Shown here in pieces: positions 7,510-14,789 of a DNA stretch of 64,000 nucleotides. The stretch covers positions 2,976,001 to 3,040,000 of the forward strand of contig NC_007511.1 of the NCBI RefSeq assembly GCF_000012945.1. The letters are read 5' to 3'. The stretch comes from Burkholderia lata (GTDB lineage: Bacteria > Pseudomonadota > Gammaproteobacteria > Burkholderiales > Burkholderiaceae). Every line of letters begins with the position of its first letter. The first letter of the stretch is position 1. The position numbers and the translations under genes were made by a program. Under the pieces are notes generated by a model. It saw nothing but the letters and a program-made list of their open reading frames with translations, was not told the origin of the DNA and did not search any database.

Positions 7510-8910
7510 TTACTGCACCGGGTCGACCGGGGCGACCGGCACGCCGCGCGCTTCGATATCGCGCCCCGCCAGCAGGCACAGATCCTCGCGGTGATGCGCG
7601 GCAACCACCTGCACACCGACCGGCACGCCATTCACGAGCGCCGTCGTCACGGCCAACCCCGGCAGCCCCATCGCCGGCAGCGCGCGCAACGTGAGCTGCG
7701 CTTCCCACACGCGATCGAACCCGCCCTGCCCCTGCCGGTCGAGATCGTCCGGGAACGGCAGCTCCGACGACACCGGCAGCAGCACGACCGCATAGTCGTC
7801 AAGGAACAGCCGCCACTGCCGCGTCAGCGTCGTGCGCCGGACGAGCGCGCGGCTGATCACGTCGGCCGGCAAATCGCGCACCTTGCCGCGCACGGCTTCG
7901 ACCACGGCGGCCGCACCCGGATCGCCGTCCTTCAAGACCGCGTTCGTCAATGCGTCGAATCCGTCGCCGAGCCAGAGTTGCTCCTGCAACAGTGCCGCTT
8001 CGCGCATCGGCGGCGTGTCGTCGATCTCGTCGACGGTCCAGCCGGCATCGATCAACCGCCGTGCGGCGTCGCGCAGCGCGGCCTCGACCTCGGGCACGAC
8101 CTGCAAGCCACCCGGCCGCACGCACAGCGCCGCGCGCTTCGGCACCTCGCGCCCGTCGAACGGCACCGCCACGTGCCACGGATCGCGCGGGTCCGGCGCG
8201 GCGAACGCACGCAGCGCGAGCGAGAGATCGTCGATCGTGCGAGCAATCGGCCCCGCCGTCGACATCAGCTGCGCGCCGATCGCCCGCTCGGGCGATGACG
8301 CATTGAACGCCGGTACACGTCCGAGCGACGGCCGGATCCCGTGCACGCCGCACGCGTAGGCCGGATACCGCACCGAGCCGCCGATGTCGGTGCCGACGGC
8401 AAGCGGGCCAATCCCGGCGGCCACGGCTGCCGCCGCGCCGCCGCTCGATCCGCCCGGCGTCAGCGATGGATTGCGCGGATTACGCGTGTGGCCATGCACG
8501 AGATTCGACGTGAACCAGCGCAACGCGAACGTCGGTGAATTGGTGCGGCCGAGCAGGATTCCGCCGGCCTTTCTGATATTGCCGACCACCGGGCTGTCGG
8601 CGTGCGCGATCAGGTGCTCCTGCAGGCGCGTGCCGTTGGTCGTCGCGAAACCCGCCTGGTCGACGTTGATCTTCACGGTAACGGGCACGCCCGCGAGCGG
8701 CCCCGGATCGTCGCCGCGCGCGATCGCGCGATCGACTGCGTCGGCCTGCCGCCGCACCTCGTCGGGCCGGTGTTCGATCACCGCGTTGATCGCCGGATTC
8801 ACCGCATCGAGACGATCGAGCACCGCGTCGGCCACTTCGCGCGCGGATACCTCACGATGCCGCACGCGTTTCGCGAGTTCGGTTGCCGGCAGTTGCCAGA
8901 GTTGCGTCAT
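7510..8910 (-). CDS. Amidase (amidase-signature family)
   Basis: This 466-aa protein carries the amidase signature core: the catalytic lysine in GVPVTVKINVDQ, the glycine/serine loop TPGGSSGGAAAAVAAG, and GTDIGGSVRYPA with the nucleophilic serine. Family members hydrolyse carboxylic amides, and some are GatA-like or act on aryl or short-chain amides; the substrate cannot be read from the sequence. There is no signal peptide. The start at 8910 follows AAAAGGAGAAGTC, an excellent ribosome-binding site, so I rejected the longer frame to 8964. It stands alone between two hairpins, so it is probably monocistronic. There is no nearby gatB or gatC, which argues against a role in tRNA amidation. Confidence 0.92.
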   Translation of the reverse strand: MTQLWQLPATELAKRVRHREVSAREVADAVLDRLDAVNPAINAVIEHRPDEVRRQADAVDRAIARGDDPGPLAGVPVTVKINVDQAGFATTNGTRLQEHLIAHADSPVVGNIRKAGGILLGRTNSPTFALRWFTSNLVHGHTRNPRNPSLTPGGSSGGAAAAVAAGIGPLAVGTDIGGSVRYPAYACGVHGIRPSLGRVPAFNASSPERAIGAQLMSTAGPIARTIDDLSLALRAFAAPDPRDPWHVAVPFDGREVPKRAALCVRPGGLQVVPEVEAALRDAARRLIDAGWTVDEIDDTPPMREAALLQEQLWLGDGFDALTNAVLKDGDPGAAAVVEAVRGKVRDLPADVISRALVRRTTLTRQWRLFLDDYAVVLLPVSSELPFPDDLDRQGQGGFDRVWEAQLTLRALPAMGLPGLAVTTALVNGVPVGVQVVAAHHREDLCLLAGRDIEARGVPVAPVDPVQ

Positions 8911-8945
8911 GACTTCTCCTTTTGGAAGGACATCACAATCACTCG

Positions 8946-8979
8946 TGGCGCCGCGCTTCCCCACGAAAGCGCGGCGCCA
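8946..8979 (-). terminator. Strong stem-loop after the exported hydrolase gene
   Basis: A perfect 13-bp inverted repeat (TGGCGCCGCGCTT and its complement) with an 8-base loop lies 8 bases beyond the stop of the minus-strand hydrolase gene. No T-run follows. It is a candidate terminator insulating the hydrolase from the amidase. Confidence 0.5.
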
Positions 8980-8986
8980 TGTTCAC

Positions 8987-9778
8987 TCACTGCGTATCCT
9001 GCTTCGCGCGTTCGGCGGCCGCGATGATCGCGTCGGCCACGGCCTTCGGCTGGCTCAGCATCGACACATGGCTGCCGTTCACGCGCGTGACCGTCGCGCC
9101 GATCCGCTTCGCCATCGTTTCCTGCAGCGTCGGGGCGATCATCTTGTCCTGCGTCGCGACGACGAACGTCGACGGCTTCGCGTGCCACGCGGCCTGCGTG
9201 ATCTTCTCCGAGATGCAACCGCTATACCACGGCCCCTGGGTCGCCGCAACGATGCGCTGCTGAGCAGGCGGCAGGTCCGGTGCGAAGTCCTGCGTGATTG
9301 CCTTGTCCGACAGCGTCGCAAAGCCACCCGCATCCTTGCGCAGCTCGCCGGCCCACGCGGGGGCCGGCAACCCCTGCGTGACGTCGGCGATCGACTGGCC
9401 GTTGTCGGGTGCGAACGCGGCGACGTACACGAGCGACTTCACCTTGTCGTCGTTGCCCGCCTCGCTGATCACGACGCCGGCCCACGAATGGCCGACCAGT
9501 ACGACCGGCCCCTTCTGCGCGTCGATCGTGCGCTTCGTTGCGGCCGCATCGTCGGCGAGCGAGCTCAACGGATTCTGCACCGACACCACGTGCAGCCCGC
9601 GTGCCTCGAGCAGCGGAATCACGCGGTTCCAGCTCGACCCGTCGGCGAACGCGCCGTGCACGAGCACGACGTTCGTGCCCTTCAGGTCGTCCTTCGGCGC
9701 AGCCTGCGCCGCCACCGCACCGAACAGTCCGCCGATCACTGCGGTGGACACGAGAACGCGTTTCATCAAACCGGCCAT
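8987..9778 (-). CDS. Exported alpha/beta hydrolase (EstC/salicylate-esterase-like)
   Basis: This 263-aa protein begins with a Sec signal peptide (MAGLMKRVLVSTAVIGGLFG, cleavage after AQA). The mature part is a compact alpha/beta hydrolase: the oxyanion region VVLVHGAFADGSSW, the nucleophile serine in LVGHSWAGVV, and the histidine in NGSHVSMLSQP. It looks like the small esterase group related to plant methyl-ester hydrolases, so a periplasmic ester substrate is likely but unspecified. The second ATG (9778) is favoured because AGGAG then lies 7 bases upstream; the first ATG (9784) is too close to that site. It is followed by a strong stem-loop. Confidence 0.88.
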   Translation of the reverse strand: MAGLMKRVLVSTAVIGGLFGAVAAQAAPKDDLKGTNVVLVHGAFADGSSWNRVIPLLEARGLHVVSVQNPLSSLADDAAATKRTIDAQKGPVVLVGHSWAGVVISEAGNDDKVKSLVYVAAFAPDNGQSIADVTQGLPAPAWAGELRKDAGGFATLSDKAITQDFAPDLPPAQQRIVAATQGPWYSGCISEKITQAAWHAKPSTFVVATQDKMIAPTLQETMAKRIGATVTRVNGSHVSMLSQPKAVADAIIAAAERAKQDTQ

Positions 9779-9861
9779 CGTCATGCTCCTATTTGTATCG
9801 TGTTATTCAAATGAAGTGCTGCATGGGAGACCGCGCCCCCGTGCTGCGGGCGCGCACCGGA

Positions 9862-10206
9862 TCACGAATGTGCGTACAGGTCGTCGGCGGCATTCCGTGC
9901 GGAACGCGACTGGGCCGCATCGCGATGGCTGGCAGGCGTCGACGCATCGGCCACGTTGTCGTCTTGCGACTTCGACGGGCCGTTCTGATCGGAACGCGCG
10001 ACCTGCTGCGCGGCGACGGCGTTCTCTGCGGCCGCGATATCGCTCGGGTAGTTCGCTTCGCTGGTGGCCGGGCTGTAGCCGGCCTTCTCCAGGCGAACGA
10101 GTTCGGCGCGCACGTCGGCACGCGTGAGGCCGTGGCCGGTATCGGCGAACGACAGGGCGGGGATGGCAGCGAGGACGGCAACGGCGAGGATTCGAGCGGC
10201 TTTCAT
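9862..10206 (-). CDS. DUF4148 small exported protein
   Basis: This 114-aa protein has a signal peptide (MKAARILAVAVLAAIPALSF, cleavage near SFA-DTG) and the motif characteristic of DUF4148: GLTRADVRAELVRLEKAGYSPA, followed by NYPSDIAAAENAVAAQQ. The C-terminal 45 residues are polar, Ser/Ala/Asp-rich and probably disordered. Such proteins are abundant in Burkholderia, usually exported and of unknown function, often induced by stress. The ATG at 10206 follows AAGGAGAACC. It appears to be monocistronic. Confidence 0.9.
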   Translation of the reverse strand: MKAARILAVAVLAAIPALSFADTGHGLTRADVRAELVRLEKAGYSPATSEANYPSDIAAAENAVAAQQVARSDQNGPSKSQDDNVADASTPASHRDAAQSRSARNAADDLYAHS

Positions 10207-10509
10207 GAGGGTTCTCCTTGAGAGAGGTAGGTCAGTCGATCATTCGGCATCCGATCCAGTTCATCTGGCATCGAACGTTTCCTGCATGTCGACAGTAGAA
10301 CCCGCGCACGTATCTGCCATGTTTCCGAAACCGGGGCTTTCTGCATGCCAGTTTTTCAGGAACGGCCGCAGATACAGTGCGATACAAACCCGCCTACCGC
10401 GTCGGCGCACTGGCGCGCTCTGCCGAGGTGCTCCCCAAAAGCGCCCCCCATGAAAAAAGGCGTGCCACGCATGGCACGCCTTTCCGTCGAACCCGTCACA
10501 CCACGCACG
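10207..10509. other. Intergenic region upstream of the DUF4148 gene
   Basis: No gene is supported. The left end carries the ribosome-binding site and presumably the promoter of the DUF4148 gene. The right end carries the intrinsic terminator of the P460 gene. Confidence 0.6.
10453..10480 (-). terminator. Rho-independent terminator of the P460 operon
   Basis: On the minus strand a perfect 8-bp stem (GGCGTGCC/GGCACGCC, 6-base loop) is followed by six T residues. It lies 30 bases beyond the stop codon of the cytochrome P460-type gene and is a classic intrinsic terminator. Confidence 0.85.
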
Positions 10510-11055
10510 TCACGGCGCAAGCCGCGTGAACACGTAGTCGTGGTTCTTCACACGCGCCTGGTGACACGCAAAGCACGTCTGATGCTGGCCGATATCGGCC
10601 GGCACGCCGTTGATGAAGCGCCCGAAGCCCCAGCCGCCCGTCGACGCATAGCGGCGCGAGTCCTTCACCATCACCTGCACGGTCGTCGCCTGGCCCGGCA
10701 CCGTCGCCGGTGCGAACTCGTCGGACTGCTTGCGCTTGTACGCAAGCTTCACGAGGATCGTGCCGTCCGGGAACGGCAGCGTCGCCTGTTCGAGCGCACG
10801 GATCGCGACGGGATTACCGAGCACCACGCGCAGTTCATCGAGCGGCGCAGCCTCCTCGGCCGGCGCGACCATTTCCCACTTCCGGTAGCCGGGCGGAATC
10901 GTCACGCCGTAGATCGGCGAAGCGGCGGCGCCGGCTGGCTTCGGCTGCTCCGCGAACGCGGCCGGACCGCTGGCCGACAACGCACCGATCAGCAGCACGC
11001 CCGCAACGAACGCCCGGCGCGCGCCGCGCTGCACCACGCCCACGCGTGCCCGCAT
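10510..11055 (-). CDS. Cytochrome P460-family exported c-type heme protein
   Basis: The 181-aa product has an N-terminal signal (RGARRAFVAGVLLIGALSAS, cleavage near AFA). The P460 domain follows with YGVTIPPGYRKWEMVAPAEE, an LRVVLGNPVAIRALEQ segment and FPDGTILVKLAYKR. A single heme c site, CFACHQARVKNHDYVFTRLAP, ends the protein. P460 proteins bind an atypical heme and some oxidise hydroxylamine. This subgroup, often annotated only as P460 family protein, has unknown chemistry. Its ATG overlaps the stop of the upstream hydrolase gene (TGATG), so the two are translationally coupled. A good terminator follows. Confidence 0.85.
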   Translation of the reverse strand: MRARVGVVQRGARRAFVAGVLLIGALSASGPAAFAEQPKPAGAAASPIYGVTIPPGYRKWEMVAPAEEAAPLDELRVVLGNPVAIRALEQATLPFPDGTILVKLAYKRKQSDEFAPATVPGQATTVQVMVKDSRRYASTGGWGFGRFINGVPADIGQHQTCFACHQARVKNHDYVFTRLAP

Positions 11056-12098
11056 CACAGATGCTCCACTTGCAGGATCGCATCCGCGAACGCCTGCGGC
11101 GCTTCCTGCGGCAGGTTGTGGCCGATGCCGCCGGTGATCGTCCGGTGCTGGTACTTGCCCGTGAACTTCTTCGCGTACGCGGCCGGTTCCGGATGCGGCG
11201 CACCGTTCGCATCGCCTTCCATCGTGATCGTCGGCACGGTGATCGCGGGCCCGGCGGCAAGGCGCCGCTCGATGTCGTCGTACTGCGCCTCGCCCTTCGC
11301 GAGCCCGAGGCGCCAGCGATAGTTGTGGATCACGACGGCCACGTGATCGGGGTTCTGGAACGACGCGGCCGAGCGGGCATAGGTTTCGTCGGAGAACTGC
11401 CACTTCGGCGACGCGAGTTGCCAGATCAGCTTGTTGAACGCGTCGCGGTTCGCCGCGTAGCCCAGCGCGCCGCGCTCGGTCGTGAAGTAGAACTGATACC
11501 ACCACTGGAACTCGGCCTGCGGCGGCAGCGGCTTGCGGTTCGCCTCCTGGCTGCCGATCAGGTAGCCGCTCACCGATACCAGCGCCTTCACGCGCTGCGG
11601 CCACAGCGCCGCGATGATGTCGGCCGTACGTGCGCCCCAGTCGTAGCCGCCGAACACCGCGCGGTCGATCTTCAGCGCGTCCATCAGCGCGATGATGTCG
11701 ACGGCCGTCACGGCCTGCTGGCCGTTGCGCACGGTGTCGGCCGAGCGGAACGTCGTCGACCCGTAGCCGCGCAGGTACGGCACGATCACGCGATAGCCGG
11801 CCGCGACGAGCAGCGGCGCGACTTCCGCATAGCTGTAGATGTCGTACGGCCAGCCGTGCAGCAGGAACACGACGGGGCCGTTCTTCGGCCCGAGGTCCGC
11901 ATACCCGACGTTGAGCACGCCCGCGTCGATCTGGTGAATCGTGCCCAGCGACGCGACGCCGGCCGAACGCTTCGCAGGCGAGGCATCAGGCGCCGACTGC
12001 GCATGCGCGAGGGCGCTGAAGCCGAGGTCGGCGAGGCTCAGGCTCGCCAGCGTCGTACCCAGGATCAGGCGGCGGCGGGTGTTCACGGTATCAGGCAT
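11055..12098 (-). CDS. Tat-exported epoxide hydrolase-like alpha/beta hydrolase
   Basis: This 347-aa protein starts MPDTVNTRRRLILGTTLASL, a twin-arginine signal (TRRRLIL) with cleavage near AHA-QSA. The mature enzyme shows the epoxide-hydrolase/dehalogenase pattern: HGWPYDIYSY for the oxyanion region, the nucleophilic aspartate in FGGYDWGARTA, and the base histidine in GGIGHNLPQEAP. Hydrolysis of an epoxide or halide in the periplasm is plausible; the substrate is unknown. The ATG at 12098 follows GGAGA. It is the first gene of a two-gene operon with the P460 heme protein, which overlaps its stop codon. Confidence 0.88.
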   Translation of the reverse strand: MPDTVNTRRRLILGTTLASLSLADLGFSALAHAQSAPDASPAKRSAGVASLGTIHQIDAGVLNVGYADLGPKNGPVVFLLHGWPYDIYSYAEVAPLLVAAGYRVIVPYLRGYGSTTFRSADTVRNGQQAVTAVDIIALMDALKIDRAVFGGYDWGARTADIIAALWPQRVKALVSVSGYLIGSQEANRKPLPPQAEFQWWYQFYFTTERGALGYAANRDAFNKLIWQLASPKWQFSDETYARSAASFQNPDHVAVVIHNYRWRLGLAKGEAQYDDIERRLAAGPAITVPTITMEGDANGAPHPEPAAYAKKFTGKYQHRTITGGIGHNLPQEAPQAFADAILQVEHL

Positions 12099-12366
12099 GA
12101 CTCGTTCTCCATTGTCGATCGCTACGAAAGGGGCCCGCGGCACGGGCGGGCGCTCGGGAATCGGCGTTCTCGGCGGCGGCGCTGGCACCGCGCCGCCGTG
12201 TGAATCGCTTCACCGGATTTATACCCGAGCCCTCGGGAGGCTTTGTATCCCAACGTATCTGTGTGCGAACACGACACACGGCGATTCAAAAATCAGGCTG
12301 GAGACGCCTGTTTGCGGGGGAGTCGGCCCGCATCCCCCCTTCAACCACGTCGACGCGAGAAGCCGC

Positions 12367-12621
12367 TCACACCTTCCGATCCGGCAGGATATGCGCACGG
12401 ATCGACCGCCCCCGCCACGACATGTGATCGATCCGCGCGCGCAGCGTGTAGAGCGCCACCGACGACAGCGTACTGAACCGGAGCAGCGCGATCGGGTCAC
12501 CGATCCCGGCCGGCACCCGCTCGATCGAATCGAACAGCGGAAATCCATACCGTGTCAGGAACGCGCCGACCTCGTCGTCGCGTGCGTGTTCTTCGACATT
12601 GATCAGCAACAGTTCGGCCAT
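12367..12621 (-). CDS. 84-aa protein of the acetate kinase operon
   Basis: This short protein begins MAELLLINVEEHARDDEV and contains a helix-strand pattern and a basic end (RGRSIRAHILPDRKV). I do not recognise the family. It is supported by a strong ribosome-binding site (AAAGGAGCCGCG before ATG), by its position only 28 bp behind ackA, and by the absence of a better frame. It would be the last gene of the fabI-DUF3141-pta-ackA operon. It has no membrane segment and is probably cytoplasmic. Confidence 0.72.
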   Translation of the reverse strand: MAELLLINVEEHARDDEVGAFLTRYGFPLFDSIERVPAGIGDPIALLRFSTLSSVALYTLRARIDHMSWRGRSIRAHILPDRKV

Positions 12622-12649
12622 CGCGGCTCCTTTCTTGATTCGACCGCCG

Positions 12650-13828
12650 TCACCGGATCAGCCGGCGCGTATGGTGCGCGATCATCAGTTCTTCGTTGGT
12701 CGGGATCACCCACACCGGTACGCGACTCGACGCCGTCGTGACCAGCGGCCCGCCCATGTTGTTCGCTTCGACATCGATCTCGACGCCGAGCCACGCCGCA
12801 CGGCGCATCACCCCTTCGCGAATCGGCGCCGCGTGCTCGCCGATCCCCGCCGTGAAGACAATGGCGTCGATGCCCTCCATCGCGGCGGCCAGCGAACCGA
12901 GTTCGCGCGCGATGCGGTAGATGTACAGCTCGATCGCGAAGCGTGCGTGCGGATCGTCGCTCGCGAGCAGGGTGCGCATGTCGCTCGATATGCCGGACAC
13001 GCCGAGCAGCCCGGAACGCCGGTAGATCAGATCCTCGACGGCGCGCACGTCCATCCCGAGTTCCTCCATCAGGAACAGCACGACGCCCGGGTCCAGGTTG
13101 CCGCAACGCGTGCCCATCGGCAGCCCGTCGACGGCCGTGAACCCCATCGTGCTCGCGACGCTCTTGCCTGCAACGAGCGCACACATGCTCGCGCCGTTGC
13201 CGAGGTGAGCGACGACCGTGCGCCCGCGCGCCGCCGGTGGCGCGACGTCGGGCAGCACGCTCGCGATGTACTCGTACGAGAGCCCGTGGAAGCCATAGCG
13301 GCGCACGCCCCGGCTGGTGATCGATTCGGGCAGCGCGAACGCCTGGGTCACCGCGGGCTGCGTGCGGTGGAACGCCGTGTCGAAGCAGGCCACCTGCTCG
13401 ATACCGGGCTGCACCGTTTCGAGGATGCGAATCGGCGTCAGGTTGTGCGGTTGATGCAGCGGCGCGAGCGGCGTGAGCTTGTCCAGCTCGGCCACGATCT
13501 CGGGCGTGACGCGCACCGGGCCGCTGAAGCGCTGCCCGCCGTGTACGACGCGATGGCCCACCGCCGCGAGACGATGCCCCTCCTGGTGAGCCTCCAGGAA
13601 CACGGCGATCTGCTCGAGCCCTTCGTGATGGCCGAACGACTCGCCGCCGGCCCATTGCTGCTCGTGACGTTCCGCGTGATGGTCGACGGCGCTGAAGTGC
13701 GCGGTGGCCGTGTACAACCCGTCGACCTGGCCATGCACGATCAGCCCGAGCGTGTCGCCCTGCACGTCGAATGCGGAAAACTTGATGCTCGACGAGCCAG
13801 CGTTCAACACCAGAATCACGTCTGCCAT
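12650..13828 (-). CDS. ackA: Acetate kinase
   Basis: This 392-aa protein matches acetate/propionate kinase. It has the first phosphate loop VLNAGSSSIKFSAFD, the signature segment VGHRVVHGGQRFSG with the catalytic arginine, VACFDTAFHRTQP, the nucleotide-binding HLGNGASMCAL, TMGFTAVDGLPMGTRCGNLDPG, and the C-terminal FTAGIGEHA. It interconverts acetate plus ATP with acetyl phosphate. The gene starts 4 bases after pta, so the two are surely co-expressed. Unlike a housekeeping pta-ackA pair, it sits behind a PHA-synthase-like gene and a FabI paralog with an FNR box upstream. I infer overflow acetate formation or acyl-phosphate kinase activity under low oxygen. Confidence 0.95.
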   Translation of the reverse strand: MADVILVLNAGSSSIKFSAFDVQGDTLGLIVHGQVDGLYTATAHFSAVDHHAERHEQQWAGGESFGHHEGLEQIAVFLEAHQEGHRLAAVGHRVVHGGQRFSGPVRVTPEIVAELDKLTPLAPLHQPHNLTPIRILETVQPGIEQVACFDTAFHRTQPAVTQAFALPESITSRGVRRYGFHGLSYEYIASVLPDVAPPAARGRTVVAHLGNGASMCALVAGKSVASTMGFTAVDGLPMGTRCGNLDPGVVLFLMEELGMDVRAVEDLIYRRSGLLGVSGISSDMRTLLASDDPHARFAIELYIYRIARELGSLAAAMEGIDAIVFTAGIGEHAAPIREGVMRRAAWLGVEIDVEANNMGGPLVTTASSRVPVWVIPTNEELMIAHHTRRLIR

Positions 13829-13832
13829 GACG

Positions 13833-14771
13833 TCACCCCTCGCGCGTGGTCGCTTCACGCTGCACGTTCGCGACGAGCATCGCGACCGCGCATGAAGCCA
13901 GCCGGGTGATCAACGAATCGGCGCGACTCGTCAGGATGATCGGCACGCGCGCGCCGAGCACGATCCCCGCCGCGTCCGCGCCGGCCAGGAACGACAGGCT
14001 CTTCGCGAGCATGTTGCCCGCTTCGAGGTCCGGCACCATCAGAACGTTCGCATGCCCGGCCACCGGCGAATCGATCTGCTTGATGCGCGCGGCCTCGGGA
14101 TCGATCGCGTTGTCGAGCGCAAGCGGACCGTCGACGAGCGCGCCGGTAATCTGCCGCCGATCCACCATCTTGCACAGCGCGGCGGCTTCGAGCGTCGACG
14201 GCACTTTCGGGTTGACCGTCTCCATCGCCGACAGGATCGCCACGTAGACCTGCGGAAATGCCAGCGCATGCGCAAGATCGATCGCGTTCTGCAGGATGTC
14301 GACCTTTTCCGCGAGCGTCGGCGCGATATTGATCGCCGCGTCGGTCACGATCAGCGGATCGGCATGCGCGGGCACGTCCATGACGAAGCAATGGCTGATG
14401 CGCCGGCCGGTGCGCAACCCGGCATCGTGACGCACGACTTCAGCCATGAGCTCGTCGGTGTGCAGGCTGCCCTTCATCAGCGCGGACGCCCGCCCGTCGC
14501 GCACGAGCCGCACCGCCGCCGCTGCCGATGCCTCGCTGTACGGCGCATCGACGATCTCGTGATCGCCGATCGACAGCCCGCACGCCGCGGCGGTCGCTTC
14601 GATCCGTGCACGCGGGCCGACCAGGATCGGTTCGATCAGCCGCTTGCGCGCCGCCTCCAGCGCTCCCTCGAGCGAGCTTCGATCGCACGGATGCACGACA
14701 GCCGTCGGCATCGGCGCCAGGGTCTGACAGTGTTCGATGAGGCGGTGATATTTCTCGTGTCTGGTTTCCAT
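13833..14771 (-). CDS. pta: Phosphate acetyl/butyryltransferase (short Pta type)
   Basis: This 312-aa protein is the single-domain phosphate acyltransferase form, lacking the N-terminal domains of long Pta. Landmarks are the phosphate site region ALMKGSLHTDELMAEV, SHCFVMDVPAHADPLIVTDAAINIAP, LSAMETVNPKVPSTLEA and DGPLALDNAIDPEA. It transfers acyl groups between CoA and phosphate, and acetyl versus butyryl preference cannot be decided. The ATG at 14771 is favoured because AAGGA lies 5 bases upstream of GTGATG; a GTG at 14774 is possible. It lies 18 bp behind the DUF3141 gene and 4 bp before ackA. Such proteins are often annotated as bifunctional enoyl-CoA hydratase/Pta, but no hydratase domain is present here. 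Confidence 0.92.
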   Translation of the reverse strand: METRHEKYHRLIEHCQTLAPMPTAVVHPCDRSSLEGALEAARKRLIEPILVGPRARIEATAAACGLSIGDHEIVDAPYSEASAAAAVRLVRDGRASALMKGSLHTDELMAEVVRHDAGLRTGRRISHCFVMDVPAHADPLIVTDAAINIAPTLAEKVDILQNAIDLAHALAFPQVYVAILSAMETVNPKVPSTLEAAALCKMVDRRQITGALVDGPLALDNAIDPEAARIKQIDSPVAGHANVLMVPDLEAGNMLAKSLSFLAGADAAGIVLGARVPIILTSRADSLITRLASCAVAMLVANVQREATTREG

Positions 14772-14789
14772 CACATTCCTTGCTGTCCG

